DNA from: Gemmatimonadota bacterium
Lineage (GTDB): Bacteria; Gemmatimonadota; Gemmatimonadetes; Gemmatimonadales; GWC2-71-9
DNA: 37,162 nucleotides
Assembly: GCA_027294455.1 (NCBI GenBank)
Contig: JAPULZ010000006.1
Span: 1 to 37,162 of the forward strand
Direction of reading: 5' to 3'
Positions 18,201 to 26,233 of this stretch are shown here, in pieces; the first letter of the stretch is position 1, and every line of letters begins with the position of its first letter. The translations under genes and the position numbers were made by a program. Under the pieces are notes generated by a model. It was not told the origin of the DNA. It ran no database searches and worked only from the letters and a program-made list of their open reading frames with translations.

Positions 18201-19023
18201 TTCCCGCCGTGCGCCTGGCGAACACCAGCATGTCGGTACGCTTGAACAATCGATGCTCGGCCTCCCACAGATAAATCTCGACTTGAATCGCGTCGTCCTC
18301 AATCAAGATCCGGTGAAACGCGGACGGCCGATTGCCGCGCGATCTCGCTGACAGGGTGCCCGCGCAGGAAATCACCACACCATCCAGGGTGTCCGCCCGC
18401 TCTTCGTGATCGTGCCCGCACAAAACCAGGTCCGCTCCCGACTGCACGATGTCCTGCTGCGCGCGGCGCCATCGCGCCAGACCCATGCGCTGGGATTGCT
18501 CCCCCCGCAGCACGTTGTGATGCAGAACCAAGATCTTCGCTTGTTCGGGGCGGGCCCGGGCGAACGCGGTCTTGATGCGTCGCGCTTCGCTCCGTGGCAG
18601 ATGGCCCTTGACCGCGAGATCGCGCACCTGCGGCGTGAGCGAACCCCACGTTACGCCATGCGGTGTCAGGGCGCTCGTCACGATGGCTTCGGTGAGATCG
18701 AGCGTGGGCGTCAACACCGGACCGAAATGTTTTCTGAACTTGGTGTACTTGACTTGCGGGGCGAAGGGAATGAGGGGACGCGACCACCACTGCACGTCAT
18801 GATTGCCGGGAATCACGAACACCGGGGCCGTGCGCTCGAGTTCACGCACGAACATCTCGGCCACCTGAAATTCCCCGTGCCGGGCCCGCAGTGTCAAGTC
18901 GCCGGAGAGCACCGTGAGATCCGGCTCGAGATCGGGCACGAGGCTTTGCACCGCCAAGATTTTCTGCAAATCGGCCGCTTCACCGAAGTGGGTGTCCGAC
19001 AGATGGACGAGGCTAAAAGTCAA
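18169..19023 (-). CDS. Calcineurin-like metallophosphoesterase
   Basis: A 284-residue metallophosphoesterase with the full set of metal motifs in order: LSDTHFG, LSGDLT, IPGNHDVQ, VLHHNVL and CGHDHEE. The closest well-known relatives are the class III cyclic-nucleotide phosphodiesterases (CpdA-like), but substrates range widely in this superfamily. No signal peptide is seen, so it should be cytosolic. It is followed by the overlapping SprT-like gene; the zinc-ribbon membrane protein gene ends 9 bases before its start. Confidence 0.88.
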   Translation of the reverse strand: MTFSLVHLSDTHFGEAADLQKILAVQSLVPDLEPDLTVLSGDLTLRARHGEFQVAEMFVRELERTAPVFVIPGNHDVQWWSRPLIPFAPQVKYTKFRKHFGPVLTPTLDLTEAIVTSALTPHGVTWGSLTPQVRDLAVKGHLPRSEARRIKTAFARARPEQAKILVLHHNVLRGEQSQRMGLARWRRAQQDIVQSGADLVLCGHDHEERADTLDGVVISCAGTLSARSRGNRPSAFHRILIEDDAIQVEIYLWEAEHRLFKRTDMLVFARRTAGNDAQVAAGAV

Positions 19024-19032
19024 CTCGATCTC

Positions 19033-19344
19033 TCATCGTTGCCATTGTCTCATGACCCGACGCACCACCGCATTGGCCAAGATGTACCAGATCACCACCC
19101 CGATCAAACCCACGGTCCGCGCCCGCTCGTCGGGCGGCGGCGGGATGAACACGTAGAGCGCCATGGCCACCGTCGACAGCCCGCCCAGCAACCTGGCAAC
19201 CCGCCGCGCGCGCCGTTCGATCTCCCTATGACAATGGCCACAGAGCGCGCCCAGCGGGAGCTCCACCGCACGGTGACACCGAGGGCACTCGTGCTCAACC
19301 AACCCGGCGACTAACGGCGTCTGCAAATTCCCGCGTCGAAGCAT
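19033..19344 (-). CDS. Zinc-ribbon membrane protein of unknown function
   Basis: A protein of up to 103 residues with a zinc ribbon (C20, C23, C35 and C38 as CPRC and CGHC) followed by a basic stretch and two predicted membrane segments, about 51-69 (ending ALYVFIPP) and 77-94 (starting TVGLIGVVIWYILANAVV). The first ATG at 19344 overlaps the isocitrate dehydrogenase gene by 50 bases; an in-frame TTG at 19302 would cut the overlap to about 8 bases and keep the whole zinc ribbon, and may be the true start. No function known. Confidence 0.65.
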   Translation of the reverse strand: MLRRGNLQTPLVAGLVEHECPRCHRAVELPLGALCGHCHREIERRARRVARLLGGLSTVAMALYVFIPPPPDERARTVGLIGVVIWYILANAVVRRVMRQWQR

Positions 19345-20311
19345 GGCCTCCGAGATCCCGTGTTGTAGTGTTGCCGTCCTGCACCGTTTCCGTCAGCGCG
19401 GCCCTGATCCGGCCGGCCTTCTCGTGCTCGTCGACGTAATCGAGCATCATGCACGCGGCCAGGATCAGCGCCGATGGATTGGCCACGCCCTGCCCGGCAA
19501 TGTCGGGCGCCGAACCGTGGACGGCCTCGAACAGGGCGGCGTCCTTGCCGACGTTGGCCCCGGGAGCGAGCCCCAAGCCGCCGACGAGTCCGGCCATCAG
19601 ATCGCTCAGGATGTCACCGAACATGTTGGTCGTGACGATCACGTCGAACTGCCAGGGATCGAGGACGAGCTTCATGGCACAGGCATCGATGATCACGTCG
19701 TCGACCTCGACCTTGCCGCGGTACGCTTCGGCCACCTCCCGCCCGACGCCGAGGAAGAGCCCGCTCGACGCCTTGAGGATGTTCGCCTTGTGGCAGATGG
19801 TCACTTTCTTGCGACCGTGTGTGACCGCATACTCGAACGCAAAGCGAACCACGCGCTCACACCCTTGCCGGGTCACGATCGCCGTGGATTGGGCCACGGC
19901 CTTCGGATCGTCTCCCACGCGAATGGTCGTTTCGAATCCCACGTACAGCCCCTCGGTGTTCTCGCGGACCAGCACGAGATCGATGTCCTCGTACCGCTGG
20001 CCCAACACCATGGATCGCACGGGCCGCACATTCGCGTAGAGATCGAACTGGCGCCGGAGAGACACGTTCACCGATCGGAAGCCGCTGCCGACCGGGGTCG
20101 TGAGCGGACCTTTCAGCCCCAGCCGGGTGCGGCGAATGCTCTCGACCGTCGCGTCGGGCAGAGGCGTGCCTTCATCTTCCAGCGCCGCCACGCCCGCCGA
20201 TTGCTCGTCCCAATCGAACGAGACGCCGACGGCGTCGAGCACCCGCAACGTCGCGTCGGTGATCTCCGGGCCGATCCCGTCCCCTCGGATGAGCGTGGCT
20301 GATCGTGCTAT
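19295..20311 (-). CDS. Isocitrate dehydrogenase homologue (NAD type), probable ATA start
   Basis: An isocitrate/isopropylmalate dehydrogenase family enzyme. SVNVSLRRQFDLYANVRP carries the SxNxxLR pattern typical of isocitrate dehydrogenase; RENTEGLY, KANILKASSGLFLGV, TNMFGDILSDL and FEAVHGSAPDIAG also fit. The first normal start codon in frame is a TTG at 20248, but that would remove the conserved first strand. Reading further upstream gives ARSATLIRGDGIGPEITDA, the expected N-terminus, beginning at ATA 20311. The ATA overlaps the TAG stop of the preceding gene (ATAG) and has a G-rich Shine-Dalgarno (GGGGGG) about 5 bases before it. With that start the protein is 338 residues. Family is firm; the start is inferred. 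Confidence 0.85.
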   Translation of the reverse strand: MARSATLIRGDGIGPEITDATLRVLDAVGVSFDWDEQSAGVAALEDEGTPLPDATVESIRRTRLGLKGPLTTPVGSGFRSVNVSLRRQFDLYANVRPVRSMVLGQRYEDIDLVLVRENTEGLYVGFETTIRVGDDPKAVAQSTAIVTRQGCERVVRFAFEYAVTHGRKKVTICHKANILKASSGLFLGVGREVAEAYRGKVEVDDVIIDACAMKLVLDPWQFDVIVTTNMFGDILSDLMAGLVGGLGLAPGANVGKDAALFEAVHGSAPDIAGQGVANPSALILAACMMLDYVDEHEKAGRIRAALTETVQDGNTTTRDLGGHASTREFADAVSRRVG

Positions 20312-20940
20312 GGTCGCCCCCCAGATGGAAGCGGCGCCAGCGTCTCGAGGGCAGCCTCCAGTGCCTCCCAGGGCGTGTCACCCGTCCCCTTGGCCACCGT
20401 CCGCCAGCGAACCTCGCCCAGCCGAACCTCGGCAAGGACGACCGTGAGCTCCGCGCGGCCGCGACCGAGCGAGTCGGCAAAGAAGAACAGACTGGCCGGC
20501 ACCAACGCCAGCCGGTCGCCGACCACGCCGGTCAGCTTGCGCATCTGGCTCCAGAGGGGATCGGGAATCTTGCGGACATTATTCCGCAACACCGACGTGG
20601 CCATCCGGTCCGGATCTGTGAGCAGGCCCGGGGCCGTGCGCGCGGCCCGGCGCAGCTCGTCGGGCAAGACCCACGTCACCTCGGGTGCGCGTTCCGTGAG
20701 GGCGACCTCGAGGAGGCTGTCGGCGCGGCGCAGCGCCTCATTCCGGGGAGAGATCTGCTCGTCCCATCCAAGCTCGGCCTCGGCGAGAATCATCGTGAGC
20801 GGATACACGGAGATTTCCACCCCCAGAATCGCGCCGACGGGGAGCGGGCTTGGAGGCGCGGCGACGTCTTCCGTCGCCGCGGAGGAACCGCATCCCAAGA
20901 CCGCGGATACGGCCCCGAGAATGATCATGCGTCGCGCCAC
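20308..20940 (-). CDS. Putative lipoprotein of unknown function
   Basis: A 210-residue protein with a short signal sequence and lipobox AVLGC (MARRMIILGAVSAVLGCGSS), then a Pro/Ala-rich linker. The globular part contains RADSLLEVALTERAPEVTWV, an area resembling the substrate-handling side of periplasmic assembly proteins, and a C-terminal strand pair with LTVVLAEVRLGEVRWRTVAKG. I do not recognise the family. Its start overlaps the enoyl-CoA hydratase gene by 16 bases and its stop overlaps the proposed ATA start of the isocitrate dehydrogenase gene, so translation of all three looks coupled. Confidence 0.7.
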   Translation of the reverse strand: MARRMIILGAVSAVLGCGSSAATEDVAAPPSPLPVGAILGVEISVYPLTMILAEAELGWDEQISPRNEALRRADSLLEVALTERAPEVTWVLPDELRRAARTAPGLLTDPDRMATSVLRNNVRKIPDPLWSQMRKLTGVVGDRLALVPASLFFFADSLGRGRAELTVVLAEVRLGEVRWRTVAKGTGDTPWEALEAALETLAPLPSGGRP

Positions 20941-21692
20941 CTCGGCTCCCTCCCCTCTCGAGCGGCCTCGATGCCTTCCTGGGAATCCTCCAGGGACATG
21001 AGGTCGCGGAGGTAGGTATTCTCGACCTTGTACAGGCCTTCCTCGTACGTAGCATAATACGATTCGAGCTGCGCGCGCTTGGCCAGCTGGAGTACCGGAC
21101 CCGACTTGGCCGTCAGCTTCTTGACGAACCGGAGCAGCTCGTTGTCGAATTCCGCGTCCGGGAACACCCGATTCACGATCCCGAACTGTTGCAGCTCCGA
21201 CGAGGGGATCTCATCTCCGGTCAGAATCCACTCCATCGCCTTGCGGCGTAGTCCCGCCCGCGGCAGCACGACGGCCGCCAGCGGCGGGAAGAGCCCCATC
21301 TTGATCTGGGGCAAGCCGAACACCGCCGACTCGGAGGCGACGACCATGTTGCACCCGATCGCCAGCTCGAACCCCCCGCCCAATGCGGGCCCGTCGACCG
21401 CCGCGACGGCGATGACATCCACCAGTCGCATGGTCTCGAAGATCCGGTGAAACACCTGCAACATTCGCGAGACCTTGTCGCGGGTATGATCGGCGAGATC
21501 GACCCCCCCGCAAAACGCATCGCCGTTGCCACGAAGCACCAAGACCTTCAGCTCGTGATGGTCCCGCAGGGCAAGCACCGCCGAATTCATCTGCTCCATC
21601 ATTGCTATGTTCATGAGGTTCTGCGGCGGGCGATCGAGGGTGATCGTGGCCACGCCGTCAGCGTACGTCGAGTCTACGAACTTGTCGGGCAC
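20925..21692 (-). CDS. Enoyl-CoA hydratase/isomerase family protein
   Basis: A 255-residue crotonase-fold protein. The oxyanion-hole segments are GDAFCGGVDL and AVDGPALGGGFELAIGC. E109 corresponds to the first catalytic glutamate of enoyl-CoA hydratase (Glu144 in rat), but the second (Glu164) is a glutamine here, Q129 in FGLPQIKMG. The GLFPPLAAVVLPR segment after it resembles dienoyl-CoA hydratases of aromatic-ring degradation more than fatty-acid hydratases. So it may hydrate a dienoyl-CoA or do another crotonase reaction. It lies 84 bp downstream of the SDR gene and overlaps the lipoprotein gene. Confidence 0.85.
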   Translation of the reverse strand: MPDKFVDSTYADGVATITLDRPPQNLMNIAMMEQMNSAVLALRDHHELKVLVLRGNGDAFCGGVDLADHTRDKVSRMLQVFHRIFETMRLVDVIAVAAVDGPALGGGFELAIGCNMVVASESAVFGLPQIKMGLFPPLAAVVLPRAGLRRKAMEWILTGDEIPSSELQQFGIVNRVFPDAEFDNELLRFVKKLTAKSGPVLQLAKRAQLESYYATYEEGLYKVENTYLRDLMSLEDSQEGIEAAREGREPRWRDA

Positions 21693-21776
21693 GCGGCTGC
21701 TCCAGGAAGATGGATTCGCGTATGAAGGTGGTTTGGCATGCGACCGTGGCCCCGGCCGGTGCCGAGTTACGGCGGG

Positions 21777-22535
21777 CTAGCTGCCGAGGGTCAGGCCCCC
21801 GTCTACCAAAATAACCTGTCCGGTCACATGACGGGCGTCATCGGAACAGAGGAATGCCACGACCCGGGCCACATCCTCCGGCTCGGCGACCCGACCCAAG
21901 ACGGCGCTCTTCTCGGCCCGCTCGAGTACCTCGGGGGGGAGCTTCGAGAGCATTTCCGTCCGCACGAACCCGGGAGCCACCGCATTGACATTGACGTTGG
22001 ACGGGCCCAACTCCACGGCCGCCGACTTGGTCAAGCCGATCAGGGCGGCTTTGCTGGTGGCATAATTGCTGACACCGAACCCCGGTCGGAACGCCTGGTG
22101 CGACGCGACGTTCACGATCCTCCCATAGTGCTGCGCGCGGAACACGGGGGCCACGGCTCGGATGCAGTGAAACGCCCCGGTCACGTTGGTGTCCAGGACG
22201 TCGCGCCACGCCTCCTCACTGAGACGCCACAGCGCACCGTCGTGGGCGATCCCAGCATTGTTGACGAGATAATGCAGCCCACCGAGTTCTGACTGCGCCG
22301 TTTCGACGAAGGCCTCCATCTCGTCGCGCCGCCTGACGTCGCATCGGTCGCTGAACACCCGAATCCCGTGGGCCCGCAACGCGGTCTCGGTGAGAAGGGC
22401 CTGTTCGAGAATGTCGCGACCGGGAAGGTCGACATAGTTGAAAGCCACGTGGACTCGGCGGCGGGCAAACTCCAGTCCGATCGCTCGTCCCAGGCCCGTG
22501 GCGCCGCCTGAGACGAGTGCAACATGACCATCCAT
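21777..22535 (-). CDS. Short-chain dehydrogenase/reductase, FabG-like
   Basis: A 252-residue classical SDR. The cofactor loop is SGGATGLGRAIG, with NNAG at 92-95, and the catalytic set is N117, S145, Y158 and K162 (YATSK). The C-terminal GQVILVDGGLTLGS is typical of 3-oxoacyl-ACP/CoA reductases. Absence of an acidic residue right after the second strand hints at NADP use, but this is weak. With the enoyl-CoA hydratase homologue 84 bp downstream it could serve a beta-oxidation-like acyl-CoA route; a fatty-acid synthesis role is equally possible. Confidence 0.88.
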   Translation of the reverse strand: MDGHVALVSGGATGLGRAIGLEFARRRVHVAFNYVDLPGRDILEQALLTETALRAHGIRVFSDRCDVRRRDEMEAFVETAQSELGGLHYLVNNAGIAHDGALWRLSEEAWRDVLDTNVTGAFHCIRAVAPVFRAQHYGRIVNVASHQAFRPGFGVSNYATSKAALIGLTKSAAVELGPSNVNVNAVAPGFVRTEMLSKLPPEVLERAEKSAVLGRVAEPEDVARVVAFLCSDDARHVTGQVILVDGGLTLGS

Positions 22536-22739
22536 CGGCTGTGGATCGGCCGAGATCCTCTCCGGCTGTTCGGCGAGTACGGACCCAGCCCCCGGCTGCC
22601 GCGCCGATGTGCTCCACGAGGATGCGTCAGAACCGTACGGAATGGCTCGCCTGCTCGGTTAGGGGCGTTTCCGAACGTACCGGCGGAGGGCAGATTCGGA
22701 AAGGGCCGGAGGACCTCAGGAGCGGAGCAACCCCATCCC

Positions 22740-22952
22740 TCACCGCATGAGACTCACGGGCAACCCACCATACTTGAAGATTACGCCCAGGAGGTTTCCC
22801 TGAAGACCGCGGGACAAGCCTGCAGGGTATCGCGGGCTGGTCGAGCAATTTCGGGAACGTCCCAATCGGTGCGTGACCTGCACGGGATCGCATTGCCAAC
22901 GCAGATCGAGATACGAGTCCCTGAGGTGCGCAAACACGGCGTCGTTGGTCAC
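22740..22952 (-). pseudogene. Short open frame coupled to the LeuA-family gene; possible DUF885 remnant
   Basis: A 70-residue frame starts at GTG 22952, inside the stop of the upstream gene (GTGA overlap), a normal arrangement for a coupled gene. Its first 30 residues (VFAHLRDSYLDLRWQCDPVQ) resemble the N-terminus of DUF885 peptidase-like proteins, which run to 500-600 residues, but the frame closes after a basic and a hydrophobic tail ending YGGLPVSLMR. It could be the remains of a deleted DUF885 gene or a genuine small protein. The following 22536-22739 stretch holds no gene I can support. Confidence 0.4.
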
Positions 22953-24202
22953 ACCGCGCCGGCCGATCGTCCACCGGGAGACGCCGACGCCAGCTGATGA
23001 CACTCGTCGTCGGTCAGCGTCCGATCCCCGGCCTTGGCCGCCGCGAACAATCGGTCGCACAGCGTTTCGTCCGAGGAATCGTAGCCGTGCTGGTCGAGCC
23101 AAAACCTCACGTTGGACAGGCCGGACACGGGTGAGATGTCGATTCGCTGGTGGGCGCCGAAAGTGGCTGCCGGCACACTGGAGTAGACGCGATCGGCGAG
23201 CCAGGCGTCTCCCTTGCGACGGGCCTTGATGATGGCCGCGGCATGCACGCCGGTTCCGGTGCGAAAGGCGTCCTCCCCGAAGACCGGGTAGTTCGCCGGG
23301 AGCGGGACGCCGATGGTCTCCGCAGCCACCTTGCAGTACGCCTGCAGTGCCGAAACGTCGTGACGGTGGGCACCGAGCAGATGCAGATTGACGATGAGCA
23401 AATCCATCTCCGCGTTGCCCACGCGCTCGCCGACACCGAGGGCCGTGGCATGTACCCGATCCACACCCGCCTCGATGGCGACGAGACAATTGATGACGCC
23501 CATGCCGCGATCGCGATGGCCGTGCCAATCGATCTTGACGTCTTCCCCTGACGGGGCGACGATCTCCTCCTTCACGAACTTGACCAGATTGCGGACGCCA
23601 TTCGGCGTCGCATGCCCCACCGTATCGGCCAGACACACGCGCCGGGCGCCCCACGAGATGGCGTTGCTGTACAGCGCCTTGATCGTCTCGGGGCGGGCCC
23701 GCGTCGTGTCTTCCGTCACGTACATGACCGGCAAACCCTCGCTCACCGCGAATGTGACTGCCTTCTCGCTCGCTGCGAGCATGCGATCGAGGGTCCAATC
23801 CTCCGTATACTGGCGAATGGGGGAGGATCCGATAAACGTGGCCGCCTCGATCGGGATGCCCACCTCCTGCGAGATGCGCACGATGGGCTCCACGTCGGCC
23901 ACCACCGTCCGGGCAGCGCAATTGGGCGCGATGGGCACCTTCTGGTCGGCAATCTCCCGGGCGAGCGCTCGAACCGCCTCCACGGCGCGCGGACCGGCGC
24001 CCGGCAGCCCGATGTCCGCCGCCACGATCCCGAGATCCGCCATGAGATGCAGCAGCCGGAGTTTCGCCTCGATGGGAGGATCGATTGCCGACGGCGATTG
24101 GAGCCCGTCTCGCAAGGTCTCGTCGTTGAGATCGACCTGAATCGATCTCCAATCCAGATCGCCCGCCCGGTTCCAGTCGTGAATCAGTGTGGACTCGTCC
24201 AT
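22949..24202 (-). CDS. LeuA-family acyl-CoA:2-oxoacid synthase (alpha-isopropylmalate/homocitrate synthase type)
   Basis: A 417-residue member of the DRE-TIM metallolyase group, which condenses an acyl-CoA with a 2-oxo acid. The metal and substrate motif DETLRDGLQ is at about 27-35; the HxH metal pair appears as DWHGHRDRGMGVIN, and GVGERVGNAEMD and the region with RTGTGVHAAAI follow. It lacks the C-terminal leucine-sensing domain of true LeuA (usually about 500 residues), and HGHRDRG differs from HCHND of LeuA, so the substrate is unclear: homocitrate, citramalate or an unrecognised oxo acid. It is followed by a coupled short frame. Confidence 0.85.
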   Translation of the reverse strand: MDESTLIHDWNRAGDLDWRSIQVDLNDETLRDGLQSPSAIDPPIEAKLRLLHLMADLGIVAADIGLPGAGPRAVEAVRALAREIADQKVPIAPNCAARTVVADVEPIVRISQEVGIPIEAATFIGSSPIRQYTEDWTLDRMLAASEKAVTFAVSEGLPVMYVTEDTTRARPETIKALYSNAISWGARRVCLADTVGHATPNGVRNLVKFVKEEIVAPSGEDVKIDWHGHRDRGMGVINCLVAIEAGVDRVHATALGVGERVGNAEMDLLIVNLHLLGAHRHDVSALQAYCKVAAETIGVPLPANYPVFGEDAFRTGTGVHAAAIIKARRKGDAWLADRVYSSVPAATFGAHQRIDISPVSGLSNVRFWLDQHGYDSSDETLCDRLFAAAKAGDRTLTDDECHQLASASPGGRSAGAV

Positions 24203-24295
24203 ACCCGTGTAGGATCGCCGAGCATTGCCGGAGCGTCAAGCACGATTCGATCCCGTGTCGACAAGTTGTCCAACAAACGGCAGTGGCGGAGACCC

Positions 24296-25279
24296 CTACG
24301 GCGCCACCCGGGCTGCGTCGACGGACGCGATGAGCCGCTCTTCCGTCCGACCGGTCACGTTCGCACCGTCTCCGATAAAGGAATACTCGATTCGCGAGTT
24401 CACGACGCGGGCGTCACGTCCGACGATGGTGTGTCGCAACACCGATCCGGTGATCGTGGCGCCTTCATCGATGGTCACGTTGGGGCCGATCGTGGAATCC
24501 CGGAGATCGACGTTCTCGCCGATGCGAACGGGTTCGATGATCCGAACGCCGTCGGCACTGGACGCCCGCGTCCCATGCCCATGCTCCAAAAGGTGCCGGT
24601 TGGTCTCGAGCAGGGTTTCGATCTTGCCACAATCGTACCAACCGCCGACCTCGGCCGTCCGGATCCTGCTGCCGTGATCGATCATGTACTGGAACGCGTC
24701 GGTTAGGTACCACTCGCCCTTGTTGGCCGGCTCCTTCAACGTGTGTTCGATTCCCTCGAACAACAGCCGCCAATCCCGGATGTAGTACAACCCGATGTTA
24801 GCCAGTTTGGAGATGGGCTCCGACGGTTTTTCGACGATGCGGGTCATCTCGCCCCGCTCGTTCGTCACCACGACGCCGAAGCGTTGGTAGTCTTCCACCT
24901 CCTTGACCCAGATGATGCCGTCGACATCCCCGCGAGTGACCAGCGACAGGTCGGCGTCGAACAACGTGTCGACGAAGACGATGAGCAGCGGCCCGTCGAT
25001 GAACGGCCTGGCGAGATTCACCGCACCGGCGGTGCCATCCTGGACGACCTGCTCGATGAAACGCGAGGGATAGTCAAAATGCGACGTGACGTGCGCCTCG
25101 ACCTGCTCCTTCAGGTGGCCGGTGATGAAGATGAGCTCGTCGATGGCGAGTCCCGCCAGCTGGTCCATAACGAGATCGAGGACCGGCCGGCCGGCGACGC
25201 GGAGGAGCGGTTTGGGGACGTGGTCGGTGACGGGCTGCAGCCGGGTGCCTTTGCCCGCCAGGGGGATGACGACCTTCAA
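24296..25279 (-). CDS. Sugar-nucleotide pyrophosphorylase with C-terminal hexapeptide repeats
   Basis: A 327-residue NTP-transferase of the glucose-1-phosphate thymidylyl/uridylyl or mannose-1-phosphate guanylyl type. The nucleotide loop is GKGTRLQPVTDHVPKPLLRV, the metal aspartate is in VDTLFDADL, and RIVEKPSEP is the sugar-phosphate site. Residues from about 245 form left-handed beta-helix repeats (IGENVDLRDSTIGPNVTIDEG), as in long RmlA or GlmU-like proteins. It follows directly after the cupin gene, with adjacent stop and start. The base and sugar cannot be fixed. Confidence 0.85.
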   Translation of the reverse strand: MKVVIPLAGKGTRLQPVTDHVPKPLLRVAGRPVLDLVMDQLAGLAIDELIFITGHLKEQVEAHVTSHFDYPSRFIEQVVQDGTAGAVNLARPFIDGPLLIVFVDTLFDADLSLVTRGDVDGIIWVKEVEDYQRFGVVVTNERGEMTRIVEKPSEPISKLANIGLYYIRDWRLLFEGIEHTLKEPANKGEWYLTDAFQYMIDHGSRIRTAEVGGWYDCGKIETLLETNRHLLEHGHGTRASSADGVRIIEPVRIGENVDLRDSTIGPNVTIDEGATITGSVLRHTIVGRDARVVNSRIEYSFIGDGANVTGRTEERLIASVDAARVAP

Positions 25280-25630
25280 CTACACTCTCCCATAGCGATC
25301 CTCCAACCGCACGACATCGTCGATTTCCGGCGTCGACACCTCCAGCAAATCACTGGTGACGGTTGCTTCCATTTGGTGCACCGTGCCCGGGGTGATGCGG
25401 CATCCCTCTCCCTCGGCCATGCGCTGCTCCTGCATGACCCCATCCACCTGCGTCCGGAAGACGATCTCCCCCTTCAGGACGTGTATCGTTTCGTCTTTTT
25501 GCTCGTGGTATTGCAGGCTGAGCACATGTCCCTCTTCGATGTGGAGGATCTTCCCCACGTACTTGTCGGTACGGGCCCAGATCAATTCGTGTCCCCACGG
25601 TTTCTCCACGCGGTATGGAACGTCCGTCAT
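25280..25630 (-). CDS. Cupin, type II phosphomannose-isomerase-like domain
   Basis: A 116-residue single-domain cupin matching the isomerase domain of type II mannose-6-phosphate isomerase/ManC: YRVEKPWGHELIWA, SLQYHEQKDETIHVLKGE (metal-binding His, Gln/Glu residues) and ITPGTVHQMEA (second metal-site histidine). It abuts the pyrophosphorylase gene, so it probably acts in the same sugar-nucleotide route, perhaps as a split ManC-like pair. Whether it is an isomerase or a sugar-binding protein cannot be told. Confidence 0.82.
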   Translation of the reverse strand: MTDVPYRVEKPWGHELIWARTDKYVGKILHIEEGHVLSLQYHEQKDETIHVLKGEIVFRTQVDGVMQEQRMAEGEGCRITPGTVHQMEATVTSDLLEVSTPEIDDVVRLEDRYGRV

Positions 25631-25642
25631 CGCGTCTCCACG

Positions 25643-26233
25643 CTAGTAATGTAATTGGAGGGAGGACGGACTCGTGACGCACGCGCGCACGCAGACTCCG
25701 CAACCGACGCACCCCTCCGCCCGGATGATCGGCCGCCCTCCGTCGTCGAGCCCCAACGCCGCCTCGCCCACAGGACACGCCTCGGCGCAGACACCGCATT
25801 CCGTCCCATCGAACGCGATACACCGGTCCGAGTTGAGCTCGAGCGTCGCCATGTGCAAGCCGTGCCAACCGGTCTCCGGCACGGAGAGTGCGTCGGTGGG
25901 ACAGGCCGCCGCGCAGGGCATGTCGTCACAGACAATGCAGGCCTGCAGCCGGGCGTTGATCATCGGCGTGCCCGCGGCGAGTCCGCCGGACGTCGGGACC
26001 TTCACGATGGCCTTGACCGGACACGGGTCGAAGCAGTCGCCGCAGCGCGTGCACGCCGCGAGAAACGCCAGTTCCCCCAACGCACCCGGTGGCCGCATGT
26101 ACCGCGTCTGGACCACGCGGCGTTCCGCATGGCGCGCGACTTCGTTCATGATTCGGCCGACGGTCGTGCGAAAGAACGATCGCCGGTCACCACGGCCGTG
26201 GCTCAGAAAATCGGTTGGAGACTTATCAGCCAC
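25643..26233 (-). CDS. Ferredoxin with four 4Fe-4S clusters (NapF/NapG-like)
   Basis: A 196-residue iron-sulfur protein with 16 cysteines in four groups: C61/64/67/71, C99/102/107/111, C138/146/149/153 (a wider first gap) and C175/178/181/185. The N-terminus has DRRSFFRTTVG, which recalls the start of a Tat signal but lacks a good hydrophobic core, so export is doubtful. The layout matches NapF/NapG/MauM ferredoxins, which help periplasmic redox enzymes. No such enzyme is next to it; the closest candidate, the Mo/W oxidoreductase at 33159, lies 7 kb away and has its own FeS subunit. Its start overlaps the M1 peptidase gene by 31 bases. Confidence 0.85.
   Translation of the reverse strand: MADKSPTDFLSHGRGDRRSFFRTTVGRIMNEVARHAERRVVQTRYMRPPGALGELAFLAACTRCGDCFDPCPVKAIVKVPTSGGLAAGTPMINARLQACIVCDDMPCAAACPTDALSVPETGWHGLHMATLELNSDRCIAFDGTECGVCAEACPVGEAALGLDDGGRPIIRAEGCVGCGVCVRACVTSPSSLQLHY

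Noticed and set aside
22730..22790. Plus-strand ATGAGACTCACGGGCAACCC recalls part of a SAM-type riboswitch core
   Set aside because: No paired helices around it, no plus-strand gene downstream, and it lies within or beside the small minus-strand frame; most likely chance.
22740..24239. 499-codon frame overlapping the LeuA-family gene
   Set aside because: The first 430 codons are out of frame with a well-conserved enzyme; only the last 70, from GTG 22952, merit attention and are listed separately.
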